A stretch of DNA of 47,641 nucleotides from Gemmatimonadota bacterium (lineage in GTDB: Bacteria; Gemmatimonadota; Gemmatimonadetes; Longimicrobiales; Gaopeijiaceae), in assembly GCA_029863525.1 (NCBI GenBank), contig JAOTVL010000008.1:1-47641 (forward strand), read 5' to 3'. A model generated the notes under the pieces. That model made no database searches. It was not told the origin of the DNA and saw only the letters and a program-made list of their open reading frames with translations. Of this stretch, positions 17,207-26,900 are shown in pieces. Position 1 is the stretch's first letter, and each line of letters starts with the position of its first letter. A program made the position numbers and the translations under genes.

Positions 17207-17829
17207 CAGGCCTCGGCGACCACGGGGTTCGAGACGGTCCCCACCCCGTGGACCTCCACCTCGACGACGTCGCCGGCGGCCAGCGTCCCGATCCCGTCCG
17301 GTGTGCCGGTCGCCACGAGGTCGCCCGGCTCGAGCGTCATGATCGCGCTGATGTATTCGATGATGGCAGGAACGTCGAAGGCCATGTCCGACACCGGAGC
17401 ATGCTGACGCACCTCGCCGTTCACACGGGTCGTCACCCCGAGTGCGTCCAAATCGACGTCCGCGACCGGCACCGGGGTTCCGACCGGGCAGAACGTGTCG
17501 AACCCCTTCGCGCGGGACCACTGGCTGTCGGAGCGCTGAAGGTCGCGCGCGGTCACGTCGTTGACGGGAACGATGGCGGCGATGTGCGCCCAGGCCTCGG
17601 CGGCTGGCACGGCCTTGGCACGAGTCCCGATGATGAGCCCGATCTCCCCCTCGTAGTCCACCTCGGACGATGCACCCGGCATGACGATCGGCTGACCGTC
17701 CGCGATCAGCGACGAGGGCGCCTTGAGAAAGATGAGCGGCTCTTTCGGTACATCGCCGCCCATCTCGGCCGCGTGCTTCGCGTAGTTCTTTCCGACGCAG
17801 ACAATCTTACTCGGTTTGATGAGGGGCAT
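17206..17829 (-). CDS. Fumarylacetoacetate hydrolase family protein
   Basis: The 207-residue product is a single FAH domain. K-I-V-C-V-G-K-N-Y-A-K-H-A starts it; VDYEGEIGLIIG holds the metal-binding Glu pair; VPVNDVTARDLQ gives a metal Asp; then KGFDTFCPVG and LEPGDLVATGTPDGIG. This subfamily includes acylpyruvases, oxaloacetate decarboxylase/tautomerases and related dione hydrolases, so the substrate is open. ATG 17829 follows GAAGGA at about 8 nt. The downstream aminotransferase start overlaps its stop by one base, indicating one transcript. Confidence 0.92.
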   Translation of the reverse strand: MPLIKPSKIVCVGKNYAKHAAEMGGDVPKEPLIFLKAPSSLIADGQPIVMPGASSEVDYEGEIGLIIGTRAKAVPAAEAWAHIAAIVPVNDVTARDLQRSDSQWSRAKGFDTFCPVGTPVPVADVDLDALGVTTRVNGEVRQHAPVSDMAFDVPAIIEYISAIMTLEPGDLVATGTPDGIGTLAAGDVVEVEVHGVGTVSNPVVAEA

Positions 17830-17862
17830 GGCCGGTCCTTCGAGAAGTTGGAGAAACGAGAA

Positions 17863-17891
17863 GAGGCCGTCCGAGCGGTTCGGACGGCCTC
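17863..17891 (-). terminator. Rho-independent-type hairpin
   Basis: A perfect 12-bp stem, GAGGCCGTCCGA (17863-17874) with TCGGACGGCCTC (17880-17891), closes a 5-nt loop. On the minus strand it is followed by TCTCGTTTCTCC, a pyrimidine-rich tail. It lies between the end of the small membrane protein gene and the FAH-family gene, so it should end the upstream transcript. Confidence 0.75.
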
Positions 17892-17932
17892 TCGCACTGG
17901 GCTGATGTCAGGCTCGCGCGGCGTGCACGACC

Positions 17933-18133
17933 TCAGCGTTCCCTGGGGCGGGTGTGGAGCCACGTGCCGATGAAAGCCCCACCCGCAGCGATTGTCAGGA
18001 TGACCGCGATGACGGTCCACCAGAAGCCGAGGTCGGCGTAGCCGGTGCTCCAACCCTCGTTCGCGCGGGTCAGCGCGATGAAAGCCAGGCCCAAATAGAG
18101 CACGCCGACACCCATGCCGATGATTCGCTTCAT
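17933..18133 (-). CDS. Small two-helix membrane protein
   Basis: The 66-residue product has two predicted transmembrane segments (about 4-23 and 39-60) separated by a short polar loop (TRANEGWSTGYADLG) and a basic tail. ATG 18133 follows an AGGA-like site (CAGGACGATCG). A strong hairpin follows the gene. No family is recognised. It is probably an independent small transcript downstream of dinG. Confidence 0.6.
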   Translation of the reverse strand: MKRIIGMGVGVLYLGLAFIALTRANEGWSTGYADLGFWWTVIAVILTIAAGGAFIGTWLHTRPRER

Positions 18134-18200
18134 CGATCGTCCTGAACTCTGAGGTGGACGCAGGCCTCTTCGCCCGCTCGGCGCTGAATCTACGGTGGCT

Positions 18201-18230
18201 GGGCCCGGCGACCAACCCCCGATCGGGCCC
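18201..18230 (-). terminator. GC-rich hairpin after dinG
   Basis: A 7-bp stem (GGGCCCG at 18201-18207 with CGGGCCC at 18224-18230) encloses a 16-nt loop and begins 5 bp after the dinG stop codon. There is no U tract. It may mark the end of the long trxA-dinG transcript. Confidence 0.35.
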
Positions 18231-18235
18231 TCGTC

Positions 18236-20863
18236 TCAGCGGTAAAAGTCGGCGAGTTTGCGCTCTACGTCGCTCCACGCGCCCTTCACCAAAGGTGCCG
18301 GTGGAAGGGAGTCTCGCAGGTAACGGCCGTACCGCTTGGTCAGGATCCTCTTGTCGAGAAGCACGACCGCGCCGCGGTCGGTCCTGGACCGGATGAGGCG
18401 GCCGAACCCCTGCTTGAGGCGAAGCGCTGCCTGCGGCAGCATGAAGTGGTTGAACGGATCCAGGCCGTGCTGTTCGAGCGCCTCCATTCGGGCCTGGGTG
18501 ATGGGCTCGGTGGGGACACGGAACGGGAGCTTTTGAATGAGAAGGCCCCGGAGCGGGTCACCCGGAACGTCGACACCCTCCCAAAACGACGTGGTGCCGA
18601 GGAGGATCCCTCGCCCGGACGCGACGAAGCGGTCGAGCATGCGGTGGCGATCGTCCTCGCCCTGCACGAAAAGCGGCCACTCCACGTCCAGCCCGAGCTC
18701 TCGCACGCCCCCCGCCACGGCACGTAGCGCGGAGTGGGAGGTGAAGAGCGCGAAGAGCCCACCGTCGGTCATCTCGGCGAAGCGGCCCAGTACGTCGACC
18801 GTCGACTCGTTGTACGCACCGGCTCCCGAGTCGGGGAGGTCCGTGGGCACGACGAGCATCGTCTGCGACGCGAAGTCGAAGGGTGAGGGCACGACCCGTT
18901 CGTCGACCTGGACCTCCTCCTCTTCGAGCTCCATCTCGAGCGAGGTGATGCCCATTCGGCTTCTGAGGAAGTCGAACCGCTTCCGGGTCGTGAGCGTCGC
19001 GGACGTGAGCACCGTCGTCTTCGCGCGGGTGAAGAGCGAATCACGCAGCAACGACCCAAGCTCGATCGGTGCGGCCGCCAGCACGAGATTGGCTCGTTTG
19101 CCGCGGCCCCTCGACTCCATCCAACGCACGAACGCGGCCGCCTCCTCGCCGGGCGCCAAGACGAGCCGGAGCCCGTGCTCGGCGGCGGCGAGGCGACGCT
19201 CGATCGAGCGCAGATCGAGCAGCCGCCCCTCGAGACGCTCCGCAAGCGTTTCGAAAAGCTCCAATCGGGCCCTCAGCTCCGCGAGCTCGCGCCCCAACGT
19301 GCCGAGTGCGGCGAGCGTGGCTCGGAGCCTCTCGGCCACGTCTTCATTTTCGGCCGGCTCTCCCGATCCGGCGGGGCCGAGTCGCACCGCACCTTCTCCG
19401 GCCGGCACGAACGGCTCGAGCCGCTCGAGGAGGCCCTCGACCTCGGCCCGCGCCTTCGACAATGCGGCGCGGACGCGATTCTCCACCCGCTCCCTCAGCT
19501 CGGGCCCGTTCTCGTCGCCGGCCACGGCCTCGTGGATGGCCGTCAAGATGCCGCGCCCCCGACGATCCAGTCGCGACATGGCCCGGTACAGCCCACGGCG
19601 GGTGATCTCCACGCCCAGGTGCGATGTCGCCGCGTCTTCGACGTTGTGTGCTTCGTCCAGGATTACTCGGTCGTAGGCGGGGAGTACCGCCGACTGCGTG
19701 TAGTTGTTGGTGGCGCGCCGCACGGCGAGATCGGTGAAGAGGAGATGGTGATTGACCACCAGGAGCTCCGCTCCCGCTGCGCGACGGCGGGCGCGCTGGT
19801 AGAAGCAGTGCTGGAAGTGGGGGCAACGCGCACGAAGACAGATATCCGGGTCGCTCCGGACCTCCTCCCAAGTCTCGGCCGCCGGCGTGAACCCGAGGTC
19901 GGAGAGAGAGCCGTCCTCGGTCGTCCCGATCCACTCGTGAAGCTCTCGCAGTTCCCCGGAGCGATCTTCCTCGAACAGGCTTCCCTGACTCTCCTGGGCG
20001 AGCAGTGCGCGTCGGATCGAAACGTAGTTTCCTCGACCCTTCACCAGCGCCCACTTCACGTCTCCCATGAGGCGCTGCACCAGCGGCAGGTCCTTGGTGC
20101 TCAACTGCTCCTGGAGATTGATCGTGTTGGTGGACACCACAGTGCGCTCCCCGTTCTGCTGCGCCCACCGCACCGCCGGTAGCAAATACGCGAGCGACTT
20201 CCCCGTACCGGTCCCCGCCTCGACGATCGAGATGCCCCCGTCGTTGAAGCGCGTGGCGACCGCCGACAGCATCTCCCTCTGGCCGGGTCGGTCCTCATAG
20301 CCTTCGTAGCGCCCCGAGAGCCCGCCACCGGGGGCCAGGATCTCTTCCAACTCGTCGAGGTCGAGCGGCAGCCGTTCGCGCGGAGTAGGCGGCTCCACGA
20401 CCACGTACATCCTCTCGGCGTCGTTGTCGATGATCGCCGTGCCGATGCCCTGCTCGTACAGGTGGGCCGCCACCCGCATGTCCGCGTCGGACGGCTCCAG
20501 CCCGCCACTCGGGTGATTGTGCAACATCACGCCGCCCTCGGCGGCGTCGCGCGCCGCTACGAGCACGGCTTCGAAGTTGCCCCTGGCGACCGCCCTCGGA
20601 TCCCGCACCACGCGGTCTTCATCGACCACGGCCAAAAAACAGACTTCGCGCCCTCCCGCCCGCTCCACCTCGGCGCGCAGCCGGGCCCGCGCCTCGTACG
20701 AGATCGTCAGTGGTTTGGCAGGCGCCCTCTCGCGCGCCCTCGCACCGCGCGGCGACACGCCGGAACCCGACTCTTCGTCCGGTACTCCATGCACGCCGTC
20801 CAACCCCGCGAGCGCTTCCTTGGGCAGCGTGATCGGGAAGCCCTCGGGCATCTCCACGCTCAA
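18236..20863 (-). CDS. dinG: DinG/XPD-type helicase with N-terminal RadC-like JAMM domain
   Basis: The 875-residue product is a superfamily 2 DNA helicase. Residues about 51-165 form a RadC-like JAMM domain: HNHPSGGLEPSDAD (115-128) has the full HxHx7Sx2D metal set. The helicase has Walker A GTGTGKS (217-223), LDEAHNVED (402-410) and QGFGRLIRS near the C-terminus. Cys342, Cys347 and Cys353 have the spacing of three of the four DinG Fe-S ligands, but the usual first cysteine in the GRGNY segment is Ser282. A coiled-coil region of about 100 residues (about 455-560) lies between the helicase halves. The start TTG 20863 gives a TTGA overlap with the upstream gene; ATG 20851 is an alternative. DinG enzymes unwind R-loops and other 5'-tailed structures; a JAMM fusion is unusual. 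Confidence 0.85.
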   Translation of the reverse strand: MSVEMPEGFPITLPKEALAGLDGVHGVPDEESGSGVSPRGARARERAPAKPLTISYEARARLRAEVERAGGREVCFLAVVDEDRVVRDPRAVARGNFEAVLVAARDAAEGGVMLHNHPSGGLEPSDADMRVAAHLYEQGIGTAIIDNDAERMYVVVEPPTPRERLPLDLDELEEILAPGGGLSGRYEGYEDRPGQREMLSAVATRFNDGGISIVEAGTGTGKSLAYLLPAVRWAQQNGERTVVSTNTINLQEQLSTKDLPLVQRLMGDVKWALVKGRGNYVSIRRALLAQESQGSLFEEDRSGELRELHEWIGTTEDGSLSDLGFTPAAETWEEVRSDPDICLRARCPHFQHCFYQRARRRAAGAELLVVNHHLLFTDLAVRRATNNYTQSAVLPAYDRVILDEAHNVEDAATSHLGVEITRRGLYRAMSRLDRRGRGILTAIHEAVAGDENGPELRERVENRVRAALSKARAEVEGLLERLEPFVPAGEGAVRLGPAGSGEPAENEDVAERLRATLAALGTLGRELAELRARLELFETLAERLEGRLLDLRSIERRLAAAEHGLRLVLAPGEEAAAFVRWMESRGRGKRANLVLAAAPIELGSLLRDSLFTRAKTTVLTSATLTTRKRFDFLRSRMGITSLEMELEEEEVQVDERVVPSPFDFASQTMLVVPTDLPDSGAGAYNESTVDVLGRFAEMTDGGLFALFTSHSALRAVAGGVRELGLDVEWPLFVQGEDDRHRMLDRFVASGRGILLGTTSFWEGVDVPGDPLRGLLIQKLPFRVPTEPITQARMEALEQHGLDPFNHFMLPQAALRLKQGFGRLIRSRTDRGAVVLLDKRILTKRYGRYLRDSLPPAPLVKGAWSDVERKLADFYR

Positions 20864-22158
20864 GTCTTGAGCTTCTGCTTCTTCGCGGCCGGAAAGAGGA
20901 CGTTGTTGAGGATCAGTCGGTAACCGGGGGAGTTGGGATGCAGCGCGAGGTCGGTCTGGGGGTCACCGATCTGGTGCTCCGCGTCCTCGGGGTCGTGACC
21001 ACCGAAGTACGTCCAAGTGCCTTCGCCCAGATTTCCGTGGATGTACTTCGCCCAGTCGCCTTCCTGCGCGAGCACGATCGTACCGGCCTTCAGACGGTCC
21101 TCACGAAACGCCGTCGTGAGGCCGTAGAAGTCGGGGAGCACCGACTCGTGGTTCTGCGTGAGCATTGCCGGAACCGGATCGAACTTGGCCGAGAACTCGA
21201 AGAGGCTGTACACCCCCAGCTCCTTGCGCCACGGCGTGTTGACTTGGTGGGCGTCGATGTCGGAGAACGAACTCACCGACGGCGCCACCTGCACTTGGGC
21301 GTCGGTGAACGCCATAGCCAAGTCCCACTTCATCTTGGCCGAGGCACTCGGATCGGGGGGCGTCCCGTCGGAATAGGCGGCCGCGATATCGACGCCTTCG
21401 GCGGCGAGCGCGAGCTCCAGCGTCTCCGTGGCCGAGCACATGGCGAAGAGAAAGCCACCATTGTCCACGTAGTCACGGATGGTTCGGGCCACGTGCTTCT
21501 TCAGCGCCGGCACATCGGCGAAGCCGCCGGCTCGCGCAACCTCCTGGTTGCGCGCAACCTCTTCCTGGAGCCAAGGAGCCCCGGAGTAGGTCAGGAAGAA
21601 CTTGGAGTACTGGCCCGTGAAGTCTTCATGGTGCAGATGGATCCACTCGTATTCGGACAGATCCGACTCGATCACCTGGTCGTCCCAGATCGTCTCGTAG
21701 TCGATCCCGGCGTAGTCGAGCGCCATCGTCACCGCGTCGTCCCAGGGCGTCGAGTTCGGCGGTGTGTAGATCGCGACCTTCGGCGCGCGCTCGAGGGGAA
21801 CCGTCTCCATGTTCGACGCCTGGACCGTCGCACGCATGCGTGCCTCCGCGGACGCATCCATCGCTTCGACCGTCACGCCACGAAAAGCGGCTTCTCGTCG
21901 AACGTCCTGACGATCGGGCAAGAGGAAGGAGCCGCCCCGGTAGTTCAGAAGCCATTCCGCCTTTTCTTCCTGCTCGAGCGCCCAATACGTCAGACCGTAG
22001 GCCTTCAGGTGGTTCTGTTGCGCCCGATCCATGGGGACCAACAGGAATTGTGCCTGCGCAGGGCCAGCGGCGACCAGGCCGAGGCCGACGGCGCAGGAGA
22101 GGGCACATAGACGCGCGAGGAGATCCCTGCGGCGTCCGGCGTATCGGTTCCGCGTCAT
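20860..22158 (-). CDS. Secreted GATase-like protein of unknown function
   Basis: The 432-residue product has a clear signal peptide cut after AQA (36). Relatives are sometimes labelled asparagine synthetase B, but no N-terminal Cys nucleophile or PP-loop of AsnB is present. The middle contains IYTPPNSTPWDDAVTMAL, WIHLHHEDFTGQY, and a Rossmann-like RTIRDYVDNGGFLFAMCSATET, whose strand-turn resembles class I glutamine amidotransferase/ThuA-type folds. Later come HESVLPDFYGLTT and WTYFGGHDPED. The start ATG at 22158 overlaps the TPR gene stop as ATGA, and its stop overlaps the dinG start. It also shares the Y-x-x-x-GGFL turn with the DUF4159 protein in the same operon. Role unknown. Confidence 0.7.
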   Translation of the reverse strand: MTRNRYAGRRRDLLARLCALSCAVGLGLVAAGPAQAQFLLVPMDRAQQNHLKAYGLTYWALEQEEKAEWLLNYRGGSFLLPDRQDVRREAAFRGVTVEAMDASAEARMRATVQASNMETVPLERAPKVAIYTPPNSTPWDDAVTMALDYAGIDYETIWDDQVIESDLSEYEWIHLHHEDFTGQYSKFFLTYSGAPWLQEEVARNQEVARAGGFADVPALKKHVARTIRDYVDNGGFLFAMCSATETLELALAAEGVDIAAAYSDGTPPDPSASAKMKWDLAMAFTDAQVQVAPSVSSFSDIDAHQVNTPWRKELGVYSLFEFSAKFDPVPAMLTQNHESVLPDFYGLTTAFREDRLKAGTIVLAQEGDWAKYIHGNLGEGTWTYFGGHDPEDAEHQIGDPQTDLALHPNSPGYRLILNNVLFPAAKKQKLKT

Positions 22159-23945
22159 CGTCTGACTCCGCGTAGTCGCTGAAGCTCGAGGCGCGCGTCC
22201 GGCACGATCGCCGCGTTCGGACGCTGGGCGATCAGATTCTCTAGCAGCCGGACCGCTTCGTCCACCCCGTCCGGAGTTCGCGCATGGTATCGAGCGAGCG
22301 CCAGCGCCGCCTCCGCGGTCTCCGGCGCGTCGGGGTACTCCTCGACCAGGAGCGTGCGAATATCCGCCGCTGCCACGCGGGCGTCGCCGCGCGCCGCGAT
22401 GCGCGCGGCCTCCGCGAGGATCCCCGCCCGTTCCCCGGAATCGAAGGCGTCGACCTGCGCGGCCAACTCCGAGGCGGCGCGACCCGCCTCTCCTCGATGT
22501 GCGGTCACGCCGGCGATCGCGAGAGCCTGTGCCGCGGCCGGCGAGACTCGCCCGAGTAGGCCCGTGTATTGGATGACCGGCGTCGCGTCGGCCGGGGGCA
22601 GACCCGTGAGCGCAAGCAAGAGCGCCGTCCGCCCGTTCTCGAGGTCCCCTTCGGCCAGCAGGAGGTAGCCTCGCTCCATCGAGCTGAGGGGGCCGCTGAC
22701 CCCCTCGAGCACCGCCCCGGCGCCTGCGAGGTCGCCCCGTGCGTGCAGCGCGGACGCCACCGTCGCGGCCAGGCCGTCCAGCTCGGGCGCGTTCTCGAAC
22801 GTGTCGCGGAAATCGGCGAGTAGATCGCGCAGTCGCGTCGGATCGGCGCCGGACCCCTCCAGCTGGATGGCGCGCGCCGTGGCGCGGCGTCGGTCAACGG
22901 AGCGGGCCGAGAACGACTCCACGAGTCTCCACTGAGCGTCGAGCGCGGTCAGGGTATCCCCCGCCGCGAGTGCGACATCGACGATCCGCTGATCGAATTG
23001 ACGCCGCTCGGCGGGAGAGGTGGCATCGTCTCCGAGTTCGTCGTACGCCCACGAGGCGAGCGCCACCATGCCACCGTCGCGCGCCCGGCGGGCGGCGTCG
23101 GCCAGGAAGGACGCCCGCGCCCTGCCCTCCAGGTCCGCGGCCACCGAGCGCACACCTCGGTCGGCCCGTTCCGTGAGTCCCACATCCAGCGCGATGCGCG
23201 CTCCCGCCCTACGTCGGGGGGGGAGGTTCGAGTCGCTCAGCGCGTCGACCACCAACGGCCCGAGGACGTCACGCCCGGCCTCGAGCTCGACAATACGACG
23301 GGCTATGGTCACGGCTTGACCCCCGTCGTCACCGACGGCGGTGGTCCACTCGCTCGCGGCCGCATCATAGTCGCCCTCCGCGGCCAGGAGGTCCCCGATC
23401 TCGAGCGCGAAGACTTCGTCTTCGCCGATCCGGGTCCGGCCTCGCCGATACACCGACATCGCCTCGTCGGCGTCGAAGGCACGCTCATAAACCCGCGCCA
23501 CCTCCCGGTAGGCGACCTCCGCCTGCGGGTCGAGCGCGAGCCACGCCTCGGCCTGCGCACGCACCGCATCGAGGGAGTCGACGTCGGTCAGAACGCGCAG
23601 GGCCAATGAGCGAACCCCCGGTGACTCCGGATCCTGCTCGAGATACGCGTAGACCGCGGGGAGGATCTCCACGACTTGGCCTTGGGCTCCGAGCACTCGC
23701 TCGAGCGCGAAGAGACCGCCCGAAGAATTCGGGACTTCGACCAGGAGCCGGCGAAGCGCTTCCTCCGCACCTGCATAATCTCCACGAGACTCTCGCGCCG
23801 CCGCCTCGCGAAGAAGGCGCGCCTCCTCTCCTCTCAGGCCCTGCCCCTCGACGGGCGCCGGCCCAAGCCCGGTCAGCAGCGCGCACGCGAGGATGACAGC
23901 CACCGCACCGCGCACGCCGTGTGCCTCTACGAACGAGCGCTTCAT
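22155..23945 (-). CDS. Exported TPR-repeat protein
   Basis: The 596-residue product has a signal peptide (hydrophobic segment about 12-28, cut near VEGQ). The mature part is alpha-helical and alanine/leucine/arginine-rich, with TPR-like units throughout (for example A-R-E-S-R-G-D-Y-A-G-A-E-E-A-L-R-R-L at about 50-67 and L-A-A-E-G-D-Y-D-A-A). A final TPR-like unit (ALALARYHARTPDGVDEAVRLLE) is near the C-terminus. Such proteins scaffold envelope complexes. ATG 23945 overlaps the DUF4175 stop as ATGA. No partner is known; the operon suggests the DUF4175 protein. Confidence 0.75.
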   Translation of the reverse strand: MKRSFVEAHGVRGAVAVILACALLTGLGPAPVEGQGLRGEEARLLREAAARESRGDYAGAEEALRRLLVEVPNSSGGLFALERVLGAQGQVVEILPAVYAYLEQDPESPGVRSLALRVLTDVDSLDAVRAQAEAWLALDPQAEVAYREVARVYERAFDADEAMSVYRRGRTRIGEDEVFALEIGDLLAAEGDYDAAASEWTTAVGDDGGQAVTIARRIVELEAGRDVLGPLVVDALSDSNLPPRRRAGARIALDVGLTERADRGVRSVAADLEGRARASFLADAARRARDGGMVALASWAYDELGDDATSPAERRQFDQRIVDVALAAGDTLTALDAQWRLVESFSARSVDRRRATARAIQLEGSGADPTRLRDLLADFRDTFENAPELDGLAATVASALHARGDLAGAGAVLEGVSGPLSSMERGYLLLAEGDLENGRTALLLALTGLPPADATPVIQYTGLLGRVSPAAAQALAIAGVTAHRGEAGRAASELAAQVDAFDSGERAGILAEAARIAARGDARVAAADIRTLLVEEYPDAPETAEAALALARYHARTPDGVDEAVRLLENLIAQRPNAAIVPDARLELQRLRGVRR

Positions 23946-26900
23946 GATCCTCCCGGGGGACGTCGGGCGCGGTTCAGCCGCTCGAAGTAATCGAGCACGA
24001 GCTGGCGCACCGCGGGGCTCAGCCTCTGAAGCTGCTCTCCGTCCGGCACTTCATAGGGCATGATTCCGAGCTGCTCTCCCGTGAGCGAGAGCACCTCGCC
24101 GCGCTCGAATACACCGGGCACCTCGGACTCACGCTCTTCGGAGAACTCCTCTCGTTCCAACGAGCGCCCCGCGTCGAGCAGACGGTGGAAGAGACGCTCC
24201 TGACGCTCGACCACCTCCGGCGTCAGCCGTCCCTGCTGGAGCTGCTCCGCCAGGGCCCTCGCTTCTTGCGCGAGCTGTTGCAGGTCCCCGAGCGACTGCT
24301 CAGACCCGGGCTCGTCGGCCAGGTCGCCGAGGTCGCTCGCCACGGACTCCTGGCCCTGCGACATCTGCTCGAGTTGCTGAGACATCGCCTGTTCGCCCAA
24401 CTGCATCGGCATGAGTTGGGTGCTTTGGTTCATGAGGTCGCCCTGCTGCTGCGCGAGCTGCTCCAACTGCTGGGCCATCTCTTCTCCGCTTTGACCCTCC
24501 CCCTGTTGGCCCATCTGCTGGGCCCCTGCAATCGCCATGAGCGCGAGCTGGTTGAGGTCGGCGATCGACTGCTCGGCCTGCGCCGTCGGGGACGGACTCG
24601 ATCCCCGCCTTCCCTCCATCGCTTCGATGGTGTTCTGCAGCGATTCCATCGCGAGGCCCATCTGCGCGGAAAGCTCACGATTCGCACCCATCGCGCCTTC
24701 CGTCGCCAGCTGGAGGTTCTCGGCGATGTTCTGGACGCCCTGGAGGAGCGAGGCTTCCTGGGCGCGCATCTCGGCCAGCCGTTCCTGGCCCGCTCCGCGC
24801 ATCTGCTCACGGAGCTCACCCTGCCGACGCGCGAGCGCCAGCGCATCGTCCGCGGTGCGCATGAGTGCCTCTTGCTGAGCCTCCATTTGCTCCTCGGCCA
24901 TCTCCTGCATGGCCTCCTGCATCTCCTGGGCAGCTTGCTGCATCTGGTCGGCCGCCTCTTGGGCCTGTTCGCCCGCCTCCTCACTCTGACCCTGACTCGC
25001 CTGCTGCTGCGCCTGCTCCATCTGTTGCTGAGCCTGCTGGGCGCTCTGCTGCGCCTCGCGCACGCCCTCGGACGCCTCGCGTTCACCCATCTCCGCGAGC
25101 CGCTCCTGGAGCGCTTCCATCCGCTGCTCCAATCGCTCGGCCTGGTCGGCGAGATCCTGCTGCTGCCGCGCGCGAAGCTCCGGGTCGTCGGCCTCTTTCA
25201 TGGCGTCGGCCAGGGCCTGTTCCTGGCGGGCCAGTTCCTCGGCCTCGCTCGTGGTCGCGCGGAAGTCCTGCTCCAACGCGGCCCGCTTGAACCGCTCCAG
25301 TGCCTCTTCGAGCCGCTCCCGGAAATCCTCTTGTTCGCTCGCCATGTTCTCGAGCGCTTCGTTGGCTTGTTGGAGATCCTCCCGGTCGAGGGCGTCGGAC
25401 AGCTCCTCCATGCGCTGCTGCAATTCGTCACCCGTCATGCTGCTGAGCATCTCCTGCAGCTCCTCGAGCTGACGGCGAAGCTCCGGGTCGGCCTGACCTG
25501 CCTCCTCCATCATCTGCTCCAAGGCGTCCATCTCCGCGCGGAGCGAGTCGACTTCGGCCGACATCTGCGCTTGCTCCTCGAGGGATCGGGCGAGTTCCTC
25601 GCGCGACTCGAAATCGGCTTGTCGTTCCTCGGCGGTCTGTTCGGCACCGCGCTGCGTCGCGGACTCGAGCGCCCGGTCTCGGTTCTCCTCGGACTGCTCC
25701 TGAGCCTCGGCGGCAAGCTCTTGGAGGCGCTCCGCGACGCTCTCGAACGCGTCCTCGGCCTCCCGCCTCAGCTCCGCCGCCTCCGGCATGCGGAGCAGGT
25801 ACTCCTCGGAAATCGAGACCTGCGCCGCCGGGCTATTGTCGATCGCCCGAGCGTAGTAGCGCACCGTGTCGCCGGGCAGGAGCCCCCAGGAGCGGAGGTC
25901 GAGGAGCGGACGCGCGAGGATCGCTCGTTGGCCTCCCACGTCGAAGCCCTGCGCTACCGGCTCCCGCCGCTCCCCGAAGGAGGTGATCCGGTAGGCCACC
26001 AACTCGACCCGTCGAAGGCCATAGTCGTCCCCGGATTCCAGGACGAGCGGCTGACGCATGTTCAGGGGCATGACGGTGTCACGCCCCGGTGTCGGAATGC
26101 GGATGATCGGAGGAGCGTCTGGAACGATCGTGACTTCGAGCGGCTCCGGCTGAATCTCCGCGGGTCCGCCCGCCACGTCACGGAAGTTCCACTCGACCGA
26201 GCGCGTGCGCCGCGGCGTCCAGCGGCCCGAGAACGTCTGGCCGTCCACGTCGAATGCCAGCACGTCAGAGCCGACCGAATCGACGAGCGAGACCGACGAA
26301 AGAGGACGACTCGCGCGACCCTCGAAGCGGAGCGATGAGCCCGCGGGCAGCCTCAGCGGCGGCGGGTCACCGCGGTACTCGTCCGGCGAAAGTCCGGTAT
26401 GCGCCGGATACAGCACCTCGAGCACCATGTCGCTCACGAACAGGGGATCGATCGGTACGATTCTATGCGTGGCGGTCTCGTTGCCCTCCACGTCCCGGAC
26501 TCGGTACTCGATGATGGCCGAGACCGTGCGGAAGACGTGGTCCGCCCGACCGCCCTCGACCTCGAGACGCTCCGTTCGCGCGATGTCGCCGGCGGCCTGA
26601 TAACCGAGGTCGACAAACGTCCGCGCGGCTGCCGAGACCTCGATGGTCACGTCCGTGCCCCTCTGCACTTCGACCGTCCCCGGAATGACGACCATCGCGG
26701 GGAGGACCGGATCGACCATCGTCGCGATGGGAGACGCCAAGCCACGCAGCCCGTTCACGGCGCGACTGGGGGAGGCGAAGGAGAGACCTGCGAACAGGAG
26801 TACAATGGCGCCGGCGACGATGAAGCCGCGCCCCCGCCAGAGAGCGATCATGGACCCCAGTCGCCCGGCGAGCTCCGGTACTCCGCGACCCTCCAGGTCG

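Noticed and set aside
20860-22158. Asparagine synthetase B, a label given to some homologues.
   Set aside because: It lacks the N-terminal catalytic Cys, the glutaminase domain pattern and a PP-loop, and it has a signal peptide.
24185-26338. A 717-codon leucine-rich plus-strand frame opposite DUF4175.
   Set aside because: It is the complementary-strand image of the Gln/Glu-rich coiled coil: repeated CTG and CTC codons read on the opposite strand as leucine-rich.
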